A program made the position numbers and the translations under genes. A stretch of DNA of 64,000 bases. It comes from Mucilaginibacter yixingensis (lineage in GTDB: Bacteria; Bacteroidota; Bacteroidia; Sphingobacteriales; Sphingobacteriaceae). The stretch's first letter is position 1. Every line of letters begins with the position of its first letter. Positions 42,969 through 51,553 of this stretch are shown here, piece after piece. The notes beneath the pieces were generated by a model. The model made no database searches and had not been told where the DNA came from. It worked only from the letters and a program-made list of their open reading frames with translations. The stretch covers positions 4,526,001 to 4,590,000 of the forward strand of contig NZ_CP160205.1 of the NCBI RefSeq assembly GCF_041080815.1, written 5' to 3'.

Positions 42969-43024
42969 TGCAGTCGCTCGCGTCTTCGCGAGTGACGACT
43001 ATCCCGCGGCCTCTGGCCGCCGTT
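42969..43024 (+). repeat. Two-hairpin repeat unit, copy 1, left of uvrA
   Basis: Contains CTCGCG-TCTT-CGCGAG and GCGGCC-TCT-GGCCGC hairpins. The same unit in reverse orientation lies at 46161-46216, right after uvrA, with about 49 of 56 positions identical. Confidence 0.8.
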
Positions 43025-43178
43025 AAATGCCAAGCTAATATATTGCCTACAATCACCTACCGGGCCCATCGCGCACCCATCGACGGAGCTCTGAACGACA
43101 GCCAACGCTATAAATAAACATTCGTCACCATCCTGTAAATCATTCAAATCCGTTAAATTTTAGTTCCTCGTTTTTCCT

Positions 43179-43186
43179 TATCTTTG
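43179..43186 (+). promoter_or_regulatory. -7 promoter box of uvrA
   Basis: TATCTTTG matches TAnnTTTG, about 120 bp before the uvrA start. Confidence 0.5.
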
Positions 43187-43307
43187 CTAAAAAATTGAGC
43201 GAAGCGGCGAGTTATTCCATAATTGCTTTTTAAAGCCGGTACCCCAACAATAAACCGGCTGGCGTGGTTATTCTATAATTCACTCATTCACTAACTCCAT
43301 CATTTAA

Positions 43308-46154
43308 ATGAGTAGTACGAAACATGTTGATCTGGGCGAGCAAAGCGAAGTTGAAGTTTATGGCGCCCGGGTACATAATCTAAAAAATATTGATGTGTCT
43401 TTTCCGCGCAATCAGCTGGTGGTAATTACCGGTTTGAGCGGCAGCGGTAAATCATCGCTAGCATTTGATACCATTTATGCCGAGGGCCAGCGCAGGTATA
43501 TGGAAACATTCTCGGCCTACTCGCGCCAGTTTATGGGTGGCATGGAGCGGCCGGATGTAGACAAGGTGTCGGGCCTAAGCCCGGTGATTGCCATTGAGCA
43601 GAAAACCACCAGCAAAAACCCACGATCAACCGTGGGCACCATTACCGAGATCTACGATTTTATGCGCTTACTTTATGCTCGCGCGGGCGAAGCCTACAGC
43701 TACGTAACCGGCGAGAAAATGGAGCGCATGAGCGAAGACCAGATTATGCGTGCGCTGCTGGAAAAATTTGACGGCCAACCGGTAAACATCCTGGCGCCAG
43801 TGGTTAAAGGTCGTAAAGGGCACTACCGCGAGCTGTTTGAGCAGATCCGCAAGCAAGGCTACCTGAAAGTTTGGCTGGATGGTGCGATTGAAGACATCAC
43901 CCCAAAAATGCAGGTAGACCGTTACAAGATCCACGACATTGACGTGGTGATTGACCGCCTGGTGGTGAGTAAAGACGATACCAAACGCCTGTACTCATCG
44001 GTACAGAACGCGCTCAAGATGGCCAAAGGCATCATCCGTATTGCCGACAAAGACAATAACGTATCTTATTACAGCAAGTACCTGATGGACCCGGTATCGG
44101 GCATCTCGTATGACGAGCCTCAGCCTAATACTTTCTCCTTCAACTCACCTTACGGTGCCTGCGAGAAATGCGGCGGACTGGGTTATATCTTTGAGGTTGA
44201 TGAAGCCTCGGTTATCCCGAATCCCAAGCTAAGCATCGTAAACGGCGGCCTGGCCCCGTTAGGCGAGTATCGCGATACGTGGGTATTCCAGGTATTAAAA
44301 GCTCTGGGCAAAAAATATGAGTTCTCACTTTCTACCCCGATAGAAAAGCTGCCCAAAGAGGTGATGGAGATCATCCTCAATGGATCAACCGAGATAATTA
44401 CCGTGGCGGTGGAGTACAACAAATGGAACGTACAAAACTACCAGATTACGTTTGATGGCATCATCAAAATGCTGGAAGAGCAGCAGGAGCGCCGCGGTGA
44501 GGAGGGCATGGACGACATGGAAAACTACCGCGTACTACGTACCTGTCCGACCTGTCATGGTGCCCGCCTGAAAAAAGAATCACTAAACTTTAAGATTGAT
44601 GGCAAAAACATCTTTGAGCTGGCTTGTATGGATATCAACAAGCTGCACGAGTGGTTTGACGGCATTGAAGACCGTCTGAACGAACGACAGAACGTAATTG
44701 CCAAAGAAATACTAAAAGAGATCCGCGCGCGGATCGTGTTCTTATTAGATGTAGGATTGAGTTATTTAACGCTCGATCGTACCGCACGTACACTATCCGG
44801 CGGCGAGGCTCAACGTATCCGTCTGGCCACACAAATTGGCTCTCAGCTGATGAATGTAATGTACATTCTGGACGAGCCGAGCATTGGCTTGCACCAGCGC
44901 GATAACGATCGCCTGATCAAAGCACTCAAAAATCTACGCGACCTGGGCAATACCGTTTTGGTAGTAGAGCATGATAAGGATATGATCCTCGAGGCCGACC
45001 ACGTGATTGACATGGGCCCGGCAGCAGGCGTACACGGTGGCACCGTAGTGGCCGAGGGCACGCCTCAGCAACTGATGAGCGCCCACACCCTTACCACCAG
45101 CTACCTGAATGGCGAGCGTGAAATTGCGGTGCCTGAAAAACGCCGCGAAGGCAATGGCAAATCGCTACACCTTAAAAATGCAACCGGCCATAACCTGAAA
45201 AAGGTAAGCGTTGATTTTCCGCTGGGTAAACTGATTGGCGTTACGGGCGTATCGGGCAGTGGCAAATCCAGCTTGATTACCAATACTTTATATCCTATTC
45301 TTAATCATCATTTCTTCCGCGCTAAAAAAACGCCTTTGCCTTACGGCAGCATTGAAGGGCTGGAGCATATAGATAAGGTGATTGAGATTGACCAGACACC
45401 TATCGGTCGCACACCGCGATCAAACCCAGCCACTTATACCGGGGTGTTTTCAGATATCCGTAATCTGTTTGTGGCACTGCCTGAGTCTAAGATCCGTGGA
45501 TACAAGCCCGGGCGCTTTAGTTTTAATGTAAAAGGCGGGCGTTGCGAAACCTGCCAGGGTGCCGGCATGAAAGTGATCGAGATGAACTTTCTGCCCGACG
45601 TACAAGTACCCTGCGAAGAATGTGGCGGACGCCGTTATAACCGCGAAACGCTGGAAGTACGTTACCGCGGCAAATCCATTAGCGATGTGCTGGATATGAG
45701 TATTGAAGATGCTACACCTTTCTTCGAGCACATTCCACCTATCTACCGTAAGGTAAAAACATTGCTGGATGTGGGTCTGGGTTACATTACGCTCGGCCAG
45801 GCATCTACCACCCTATCAGGCGGCGAGGCACAGCGCGTAAAACTGGCTACCGAGCTTTCTAAAAAAGATACCGGCAACACGTTCTACATACTTGATGAGC
45901 CGACCACCGGTCTTCATTTTGAGGACATCAACGTACTGCTTGGCGTACTACAGATATTGGTTGATAAAGGCAACACCGTACTGGTGATTGAACACAACCT
46001 GGATGTTATTAAAGTAGTAGACCACGTGATAGACCTCGGTCCCGAAGGCGGCAGCGGCGGCGGTAAAATATTATACTCCGGCACACCCGAAGGCTTGTGT
46101 AAGGTAAAAGCCAGCTTTACCGGTCAGTTTTTGAAGAAGGAAATGGGGTTGTAA
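43308..46154 (+). CDS. uvrA: Excinuclease ABC subunit A
   Basis: A 948-residue protein with the two ABC modules of UvrA. Module 1: Walker A GLSGSGKSSLAFDTIYAEGQRRY (about 42-65), zinc-binding CEKC/CPTC region, signature ARTLSGGEAQRIRLA, Walker B MYILDEPSIGLHQRD. Module 2: GVSGSGKSSLITNTLYPIL, zinc finger GGRCETCQGAGMKVIEMNFLPDVQVPCEECGG, signature TTLSGGEAQRVKLATELSKK and FYILDEPTTGLHFEDI. With UvrB it scans DNA for bulky damage in nucleotide excision repair. It is monocistronic, flanked by inverted repeat units, and followed by a terminator. Bacteroidetes often carry UvrA paralogues; this one is complete. Confidence 0.96.
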   Translation: MSSTKHVDLGEQSEVEVYGARVHNLKNIDVSFPRNQLVVITGLSGSGKSSLAFDTIYAEGQRRYMETFSAYSRQFMGGMERPDVDKVSGLSPVIAIEQKTTSKNPRSTVGTITEIYDFMRLLYARAGEAYSYVTGEKMERMSEDQIMRALLEKFDGQPVNILAPVVKGRKGHYRELFEQIRKQGYLKVWLDGAIEDITPKMQVDRYKIHDIDVVIDRLVVSKDDTKRLYSSVQNALKMAKGIIRIADKDNNVSYYSKYLMDPVSGISYDEPQPNTFSFNSPYGACEKCGGLGYIFEVDEASVIPNPKLSIVNGGLAPLGEYRDTWVFQVLKALGKKYEFSLSTPIEKLPKEVMEIILNGSTEIITVAVEYNKWNVQNYQITFDGIIKMLEEQQERRGEEGMDDMENYRVLRTCPTCHGARLKKESLNFKIDGKNIFELACMDINKLHEWFDGIEDRLNERQNVIAKEILKEIRARIVFLLDVGLSYLTLDRTARTLSGGEAQRIRLATQIGSQLMNVMYILDEPSIGLHQRDNDRLIKALKNLRDLGNTVLVVEHDKDMILEADHVIDMGPAAGVHGGTVVAEGTPQQLMSAHTLTTSYLNGEREIAVPEKRREGNGKSLHLKNATGHNLKKVSVDFPLGKLIGVTGVSGSGKSSLITNTLYPILNHHFFRAKKTPLPYGSIEGLEHIDKVIEIDQTPIGRTPRSNPATYTGVFSDIRNLFVALPESKIRGYKPGRFSFNVKGGRCETCQGAGMKVIEMNFLPDVQVPCEECGGRRYNRETLEVRYRGKSISDVLDMSIEDATPFFEHIPPIYRKVKTLLDVGLGYITLGQASTTLSGGEAQRVKLATELSKKDTGNTFYILDEPTTGLHFEDINVLLGVLQILVDKGNTVLVIEHNLDVIKVVDHVIDLGPEGGSGGGKILYSGTPEGLCKVKASFTGQFLKKEMGL

Positions 46155-46160
46155 CAGATT

Positions 46161-46216
46161 GACGTCGGCCAGAGGCCGCTGGATAGTAGTCACTCGCGAA
46201 GACGTGAGCGGCTGCG
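46161..46216 (-). repeat. Two-hairpin repeat unit, copy 2 (reverse), right of uvrA
   Basis: Reverse-orientation copy of the unit at 42969-43024, starting 7 bp after the uvrA stop codon. It has GCGGCCTCTGGCCG and GTCTTCGCGAGTGAC cores. Confidence 0.8.
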
Positions 46217-46226
46217 ATAAATAACT

Positions 46227-46270
46227 TTAATGAGAGTGAGGCGATCATCTGATCGCCCCATTCTCATTAA
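46227..46270 (+). terminator. uvrA terminator
   Basis: TTAATGAGA...GGCGATCA and TGATCGCC...TCTCATTAA pair with a short mismatched inner part. It lies 72 bp after the uvrA stop. Confidence 0.7.
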
Positions 46271-46277
46271 ACCCTGA

Positions 46278-46397
46278 TGTCATTTCGATAGAGCGAAGGG
46301 AAAGACTGAGCGCAGGAGCGAAAGAGAAATCTTAGCCCCCATGCCTTCTACAAGGACTATCGCTCGTACAAGATTTCTCCCGTTGGTCGAAATGACA
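46278..46397. repeat. Dispersed inverted-repeat element, subfamily C, copy 3
   Basis: TGTCATTTCGATAGAGCG at the left and TTGGTCGAAATGACA at the right, with GAGAAATCTTA / CAAGATTTCTC inside, between convergent uvrA and asd. Confidence 0.82.
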
Positions 46398-46408
46398 TGG
46401 GTAATAAC

Positions 46409-46440
46409 AGGAAAGGGCGATCAATTGATCGCCCTTTCCT
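46409..46440 (-). terminator. asd terminator
   Basis: A perfect 32-bp palindrome, AGGAAAGGGCGATCAA then its complement, with A/T-rich flanks, 30 bp after the asd stop codon; it may act in both directions. Confidence 0.8.
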
Positions 46441-46469
46441 ATTATATAAAGAATCTAATCTTCTAGAGC

Positions 46470-47477
46470 TTACGCTTCTACTGCCTGACCAATCAAGTGG
46501 TTAGCCACCAGGTATTCGGCAATTTGTACGGCGTTGGTTGCAGCACCTTTACGCAGGTTATCGGCTACGATCCATGCGTTCAGGGTGTTTGGCTGGCTTT
46601 CGTCACGACGCAGGCGACCTACAAATACTTCGTCTTTGTCATGCGCTTCCAGCGGCATTGGGTATTTCAGGTTAGCAACGTCGTCAGTCAGGATGATGCC
46701 TGGAGCATTAGCCAAAATCTCACGAACCTCTGCCAGATCAAAATCGTTAACAAACTCAATGTTTACCGCCTCAGAGTGGCCGCCCATAACCGGGATACGC
46801 ACGGTGGTTGCAGTAACTTTGATGCTATCGTCGCCCATAATTTTCTGGGTTTCTTTGATCATCTTCATTTCCTCTTTGGTGTAACCGTTATCGGTGAAAA
46901 CATCGATGTGCGGCAACACGTTCAGGTCAATCTGATATGGGTAAGCTTTAGGGCCATCAATGCCTTTACGCTCGTTAAACAACTGGTCAACCGCTTTAAC
47001 ACCGGTACCGGTTACAGACTGATAGGTTGATACCACCACACGTTTAATCTGGTAACGATCATGCAGCGGTTTCAAAGCTACCACCATCTGTATGGTAGAA
47101 CAGTTAGGGTTGGCAATAATTTTATCTTCTACAGTCAGCACGTTGGCGTTAACTTCTGGCACCACCAGTTTTTTGGTAGGGTCCATGCGCCAGGCCGATG
47201 AGTTATCTACAACGGTAGTACCTGCTGCTGCAAACTCGGGAGCCAGCTCTAAAGAAGTGGTACCGCCAGCAGAGAAAATGGCCAGGTCAGGCTTCTTGGC
47301 AATTGCGTCCTTGGCAGATACGATCTTAAATTGCTTACCCTTAAAAGTAATTTCCTTACCAATACTTTTTTCGGATGCAACGGGGATCAATTCTGTTACG
47401 GGGAAGTTGCGTTCTGCTAGAACCTGCAACATTTTAGTGCCCACTAAACCGGTGGCACCTACAACTGCTACTTTCAT
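46470..47477 (-). CDS. asd: Aspartate-semialdehyde dehydrogenase
   Basis: A 335-residue protein with the NADP-binding GATGLVGTKMLQVL at its start, catalytic Cys in IIANPNCSTIQMVVAL, and the C-terminal His/Arg substrate region RIPVMGGHSEAVNIEF with VGRLRRDES. It reduces aspartyl phosphate to aspartate semialdehyde, the branch point to lysine/diaminopimelate, threonine and methionine. Length and motifs fit the family fully. It stands alone with its own terminator. metE in the same window serves the methionine end of the pathway, but no operon link exists. Confidence 0.96.
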   Translation of the reverse strand: MKVAVVGATGLVGTKMLQVLAERNFPVTELIPVASEKSIGKEITFKGKQFKIVSAKDAIAKKPDLAIFSAGGTTSLELAPEFAAAGTTVVDNSSAWRMDPTKKLVVPEVNANVLTVEDKIIANPNCSTIQMVVALKPLHDRYQIKRVVVSTYQSVTGTGVKAVDQLFNERKGIDGPKAYPYQIDLNVLPHIDVFTDNGYTKEEMKMIKETQKIMGDDSIKVTATTVRIPVMGGHSEAVNIEFVNDFDLAEVREILANAPGIILTDDVANLKYPMPLEAHDKDEVFVGRLRRDESQPNTLNAWIVADNLRKGAATNAVQIAEYLVANHLIGQAVEA

Positions 47478-47565
47478 TTTCTTTTTTAATTATTAAACAT
47501 ATAAAGTTTTGAACCCCAAATATGCAAAAAATTTATGGTTTTCTCTAATTTCTGTTATACCAATA

Positions 47566-47654
47566 TGTCATGCTGAGGAACGAAGCATCTCTACAGACGA
47601 GCAATAGTAATAGGGGGGACAGTCCTTAGAGATGCTTCGTTCCTCAGCATGACA
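47566..47654. repeat. Dispersed inverted-repeat element, subfamily B, complete copy
   Basis: A perfect 28-bp terminal inverted repeat starting TGTCATGCTGAGGAACG and ending CGTTCCTCAGCATGACA around a 33-bp centre. It lies between the divergent asd and truC-like genes, upstream of both starts. Confidence 0.9.
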
Positions 47655-47676
47655 TGGTACACTTAAACAAAAACCA

Positions 47677-47684
47677 TACTTTTG
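47677..47684 (+). promoter_or_regulatory. -7 promoter box of the truC-like gene
   Basis: TACTTTTG matches TAnnTTTG and ends 6 bp before ATG 47691. It covers an alternative TTG start at 47682, which argues for the ATG and for a very short or absent leader. Confidence 0.55.
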
Positions 47685-47690
47685 CCGGCT

Positions 47691-48371
47691 ATGCTGGATA
47701 TCTTATACCAGGACGATCATCTCGTCGCTATTAACAAACCGCACGGACTGCTGGTGCACCGCTCTCCCATTGCTGCCGATGCCAGCGAGTTTGCCCTGCA
47801 ACTATTGCGCGATCAGCTGGGGCATTGGGTATCGCCCGTGCACCGACTGGACCGGAAAACTGGCGGCGTGTTGCTTTTTGCCATCAACAAAGAGGCCGAA
47901 GTTGCTATGCAAAAGCAGTTTATGAACGGCGAGATAGAAAAACGCTACCTGGCCATTGTACGCGGCCATACCCCTGATGCCGGCGAGATTGACTACCCCC
48001 TGCGCCGCGACGACGGCGTGGTGCAAGACGCTTTTACTGCTTACACCACCTTGCGCCGGGCAGAGCTGCCCATACCACTGGGCAAACACGAAACATCCCG
48101 ATACTCGCTGGTAGAAGCACGGCCAACCACCGGCCGCATGCATCAACTGCGCAAACACTTTGCCCACATCAATCATCCTATAATTGGCGACCGCCCTCAT
48201 GGCTGCAACAAACAGAACCGCATGTTTAAAGAGCGCTGGCAAATGGATACCATGCTGCTGCACGCTTCCTTCTTGCGGTTTAAACACCCGGTTAGCGGCG
48301 AGGACGTTTTAATTGAAGCACCTCTACGCGAGGAGTTTTTGGGCGTGATGAAGCTGATGGGATGGGACTGA
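47691..48371 (+). CDS. truC: RluA-family pseudouridine synthase, TruC-like
   Basis: A 226-residue protein starting MLDILYQDDHLVAINKPHGLLVH. The catalytic motif is VSPVHRLDRKTGGVLLFA (Asp in HRLD), followed by EKRYLAIVRGHTP and ARPTTGRMHQLRKHFAHINHPIIGDRPHG. No S4 domain is present, as in TruC, which modifies uridine 65 of tRNA. The target is assigned by similarity of the short form and is less certain than the enzyme class. The start is set at ATG 47691 because the upstream TTG lies inside the promoter box. Confidence 0.88.
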   Translation: MLDILYQDDHLVAINKPHGLLVHRSPIAADASEFALQLLRDQLGHWVSPVHRLDRKTGGVLLFAINKEAEVAMQKQFMNGEIEKRYLAIVRGHTPDAGEIDYPLRRDDGVVQDAFTAYTTLRRAELPIPLGKHETSRYSLVEARPTTGRMHQLRKHFAHINHPIIGDRPHGCNKQNRMFKERWQMDTMLLHASFLRFKHPVSGEDVLIEAPLREEFLGVMKLMGWD

Positions 48372-48450
48372 TAGCTTATGTTGATCTCGAACAGGACGTC
48401 AATGTTGAGGCGCGTCTAAACACGCGTGTAAGCCTGATCAACATGCTAAC

Positions 48451-48668
48451 TAACGTGAGTTCGGGATAAGAAAAGAACATATCGCCCCCCTGGGGCTTAA
48501 ACATTTTTTGCTTATTCTACTACTAACATGTCGTCCTTCCAGGACTTTTTTAAAGCCCCAGAGGGGTGAAATGTCAATAGCAGAATGTAAACATAAACCT
48601 AAGAGCCCCATCGGGGCGGCATGTTATTAATAAGTAACCATACCAATGCTTATCCCGAACTCACGTTA
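48451..48668. mobile_element. 218-bp MITE-like element with perfect 20-bp terminal inverted repeats
   Basis: Left end 48451-48470 (TAACGTGAGTTCGGGATAAG) and right end 48649-48668 are exact inverted copies. Inside are CCCCCTGGGGCTT / AAGCCCCAGAGGGG in inverted orientation and a GCCCC-ATC-GGGGC hairpin. The right end carries the stop codon (48666-48668) of the adjacent minus-strand membrane-protein gene. There is no coding frame, so movement would need a transposase supplied elsewhere, for example an IS200/REP-type enzyme. Confidence 0.7.
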
Positions 48669-49178
48669 ACTAAGCTCCATCTGCTTCACATTCCGCAACG
48701 CTACCAGCAAGGCAGCCCCCGCAAATACCCCAAAAGAACAATCGACTAAAGTCCAGAATAAAGGGATCTGCCGGATAGGACCTGCCACAAACGCCAGCGC
48801 AAAAATGGCGGCGTAGGCAATCAGCCCAAACTGTAGCACCCAAATGTTCTTAACCGGATCTATATACGGACCGATAAACAATATAGCCAGCATCAGGTGC
48901 GCAAAGGCCAGCCAGTCGGTACCATAGCTCAGGTAGGGATATTGCTGATTAACTACATGTAACGTATCGTAAACCTTGCTTAACCAGAGTTGCATGGCAT
49001 TAGGCAATAGTACGTCGTGAGCACTTAGCCAATGTAATTCTGTTTCGAGCGGAAAGGCCGTGATACCACTTAACGCCAGTCCACCAATAACGATGGCGAT
49101 GCAGATGCGTGCAAGCTTCAAAGATGAACCAGGATTTACCGGATTAATGGATTGACAGGATTCTTTTACTTGACTCAT
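48666..49178 (-). CDS. Four-helix membrane protein of unknown function
   Basis: A 170-residue protein with about four membrane segments (LARICIAIVIGGLALSGI; TDWLAFAHLMLAILFIGPYI; VLQFGLIAYAAIFALAFVAG; LVDCSFGVFAGAALLVAL). I recognise no named domain. It is the last gene of the five-gene operon, overlapping the SRPBCC gene by the ATGA junction at 49175-49178. Its stop codon is provided by the terminal repeat of the adjoining MITE-like element, so the original C-terminus may have been slightly different. Confidence 0.8.
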   Translation of the reverse strand: MSQVKESCQSINPVNPGSSLKLARICIAIVIGGLALSGITAFPLETELHWLSAHDVLLPNAMQLWLSKVYDTLHVVNQQYPYLSYGTDWLAFAHLMLAILFIGPYIDPVKNIWVLQFGLIAYAAIFALAFVAGPIRQIPLFWTLVDCSFGVFAGAALLVALRNVKQMELS

Positions 49179-49660
49179 GTTTGTGGATTTAGTGCGTTTA
49201 ATTTGACCAGTTGCTCGGCAACATTTTTAATCACTTCATTTCGATGCTGTAGCAAGCGGGTTAAATAGCGTTTCAAGATCAACCGGTCGGTTAATCGGCC
49301 CAACCATCCGCAGGGAGATTCAAATTGAAACTCATCAATCATGCGGGTACCACCCCCACCCGTTTGCTCAAACCGGTGCACATGATGGAGCCGCTTGAAT
49401 GGACCGCGCACCTGCTCATCGGTAAACTGATGAGGGTTTTCCATTGCCGTGATTTTGGTGGTTAAGCTCAGCATCAATCCAAAATGCCTGGCGCGCCAGG
49501 TTACGGTTTCATTCAGACCGATGAGGCCGGTGGTTGTTCCGGCCACAGCTTGCTCGCCAGTGTGCTGCATGGTGGTGGCGTGTAAATCAATATTACGGGA
49601 AAGATCAAACACGGTTTGCACCGGGGCTTTAATAATTGTGATAAGGTTTAGGGTGATCAT
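49175..49660 (-). CDS. SRPBCC-family protein (cyclase/dehydrase-like)
   Basis: A 161-residue helix-grip protein: ITLNLITIIKAPVQTVFDLSRNIDLHATTM at the start, ETVTWRARHFGLMLSLTTKITAMENPHQFTDEQVRGPFKRLHHVHRFE in the middle, and a long C-terminal helix LTRLLQHRNEVIKNVAEQL. This matches cell-division-inhibitor/cyclase-dehydrase-like SRPBCC proteins often encoded beside TIGR01777 epimerases, as here. It overlaps the genes on both sides by 4 bp (ATGA), indicating translational coupling. Ligand unknown. Confidence 0.9.
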   Translation of the reverse strand: MITLNLITIIKAPVQTVFDLSRNIDLHATTMQHTGEQAVAGTTTGLIGLNETVTWRARHFGLMLSLTTKITAMENPHQFTDEQVRGPFKRLHHVHRFEQTGGGGTRMIDEFQFESPCGWLGRLTDRLILKRYLTRLLQHRNEVIKNVAEQLVKLNALNPQT

Positions 49661-50610
49661 GGCTGCTCTGAGCGTTGTTTAATTACTTGTAAAATATTGT
49701 TTTGAATATCCTTCATTATCAAGCCGGCCCACCATGAGGCATAGAAGTTAAAAGTTGTGGTCAGCTTAAAATGACTGTATAAATGCAGCCGGTAGTTATG
49801 ATTACCCAGCGGCTGCAGCACATAAGTTCCGTTCAGTACATCAAAATAATTACCGCCAATCACTACATGCTCATCCATAGTGGTTGATGGTATTTCATAA
49901 GGATGCGCTTTAATAGAAAAATCCATCCGACGCTCGTCCTCATAATGAAAAACTTGCTCATGAAATACCAGTCCTTTATCAAAAATAGCTTTACGATAGC
50001 CGCCAACACCACAGTAATTCAGCTCGGCACGGATGGGCCGCGGAAAACCCAGCGTACGTGTTAGCCAGGCCTTATCCTGCTTTTTATCAATGGCTCGCAC
50101 GCGGGTAACGTTATTCCAGATGGTTGCTTTATCCGGCGCATGGATATCGATATAAGTATAAGCCTCATAACGGCCCGGAATAGCCCCAATCATATGTTCA
50201 ACCGGAGCCATCGCTAACGGAAGCAACAATAACACAGATACATAAGTATTTCCATTTTGGTACTTTTTGAGCCTGAAGTGCCGTGCCGTCAAACCACCCA
50301 ATGATGATAGTAATAAAAAGACAGGCAAAATCATCAGCCAGCAGGCCCAACCCTCTACACTCAGCACAAGGGTTAATGCAAGGAATAGCAATATGGGTAC
50401 CCACGCAAAAAAGAAACAATAGGTGCGGCTGTGGATCTTGTCAATCGGCACCAGATAAATGGTGATTAAACCGATACCAAATGGCACGCCCAGCAAAAAA
50501 GCGACAGACATGATAGCGAACAAACCTGAAAAGCTTTTGAGATCGAATAAAAAGTAAAGAGCAAACGCAAATGCCAGCGCGGCCACAAGAGCAATGATCA
50601 ATTTTTTCAT
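49657..50610 (-). CDS. Membrane protein with a C-terminal START/SRPBCC-like domain
   Basis: A 317-residue protein starting at ATG 50610 (MKKLIIALVAALAFAFALYF). The N-terminal third has about four membrane helices; the C-terminal part (EAYTYIDIHAPDKATIWNNVTRVRAI, GFPRPIRAELNYCGVGGYRKAIFDKGLVFHEQV, TTMDEHVVIGGNYFDVLNGTYVL, ASWWAGLIMKDIQNNILQVIKQR) fits a polyketide-cyclase/START-like cavity domain. It seems fused to the upstream epimerase in a simple frame translation, but that fusion comes from a frameshift. Position and coupling place it third in the operon. Confidence 0.85.
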   Translation of the reverse strand: MKKLIIALVAALAFAFALYFLFDLKSFSGLFAIMSVAFLLGVPFGIGLITIYLVPIDKIHSRTYCFFFAWVPILLFLALTLVLSVEGWACWLMILPVFLLLSSLGGLTARHFRLKKYQNGNTYVSVLLLLPLAMAPVEHMIGAIPGRYEAYTYIDIHAPDKATIWNNVTRVRAIDKKQDKAWLTRTLGFPRPIRAELNYCGVGGYRKAIFDKGLVFHEQVFHYEDERRMDFSIKAHPYEIPSTTMDEHVVIGGNYFDVLNGTYVLQPLGNHNYRLHLYSHFKLTTTFNFYASWWAGLIMKDIQNNILQVIKQRSEQP

Positions 50611-50624
50611 GATATGATGATGAT

Positions 50625-51549
50625 TTAGATTTTCCCCATACATTGATCCACCGCCTCTTTCAGCTGCGGATATTTGAACCGGTAACCGGTCCCCAGTAAT
50701 CGCGCCGGCACAACCCATCGGCTTTTCAATACGAGTTCTGTTTCTGTGCCGATAAATACCGCCCCCCAACTCCAGCAGCCACGCCGGACATCGCAAGCCT
50801 ACTGCCACACCACAAGCTTTGCGGATGGTTTGCATCAGCGTTTTATTATCTACCGGGTTAGGCGCCGTGCAGTTAAGCACGCCATCAATTTCGGCATGAT
50901 CAGCCACATATTCTACAATCTGCGCGGCATCCTGCTCGTGTATCCATGATACCATCTGCCGGCCGTTGCCCTGATGTCCGCCCAAACCACACTTTACCAG
51001 GTTACGCAGGCGAGGGAAGGCACTATCAGTTCTACCAAGTACAATGCCCATGCGCAGGGCGGCTTTGCGTACGCCGTGAATAGGGTGCATAAAAAATGTT
51101 TTCTCCCAGGCTTTGCAAACGGCAACAGAAAAGCCATCACCAATCTCGCCGGTTGCTTCATCCTGCGGGCGATCTGCCGCATGGCGGTAGATGGTCGCTG
51201 AGGTGATATTGATAAATATCGGCGGCGGGTTTTGCATCCGGCTCAACACCCGGTTCAGCAGGTCTGTTGGTTCCAGGCGTGACGCGAAAATCCCGGCCTT
51301 GTTTTTTTCTGTATACCGGCAGTTCACATTTTTACCGCAAAGGTTTACCAGCAAGTCGGCGCCGTGCAGAGCATTGGTCCAATCGCCCTCGGTGCGGGCA
51401 TCCCAAACCTGGGTCTTGATATTGGCTTGAGCTGCGGCAGGTCGGCGACTCAGGATGATGATCTCCTTAGCCATATCTTTAAAATGTGCAGCAATGGCTT
51501 TGCCTAAAAACCCACTGCCCCCAGCCAAAATTATATTATTGTATTTCAT
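50625..51549 (-). pseudogene. TIGR01777-family NAD-dependent epimerase (YfcH-like), broken by a 1-bp frameshift
   Basis: From ATG 51549 the protein reads MKYNNIILAGGSGFLGKAIA (Rossmann GGSGFLG), then FINITSATIYRHA and HGVRKAALRMGIVLG as in TIGR01777 epimerases. After WLLELG the frame meets six G residues (plus-strand C run 50762-50767) and the C-terminus becomes atypical. With five G the frame continues GAVFIGTETELVLKSRW and then VVPARLLGTGYRFKYPQLKE to a stop at 50625, exactly the family's C-terminal motif. The gene length of 925 bp is one base over a multiple of three. It may be a sequencing error, a phase-variable tract or a real mutation. The family is a sugar-nucleotide-epimerase-like reductase of unknown substrate. 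Confidence 0.88.
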
Positions 51550-51553
51550 TACT

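Noticed and set aside
25646..47654. CRISPR-like arrays from the recurring short repeats
   Set aside because: The repeats are single dispersed palindromes, not regularly spaced, and there are no cas genes.
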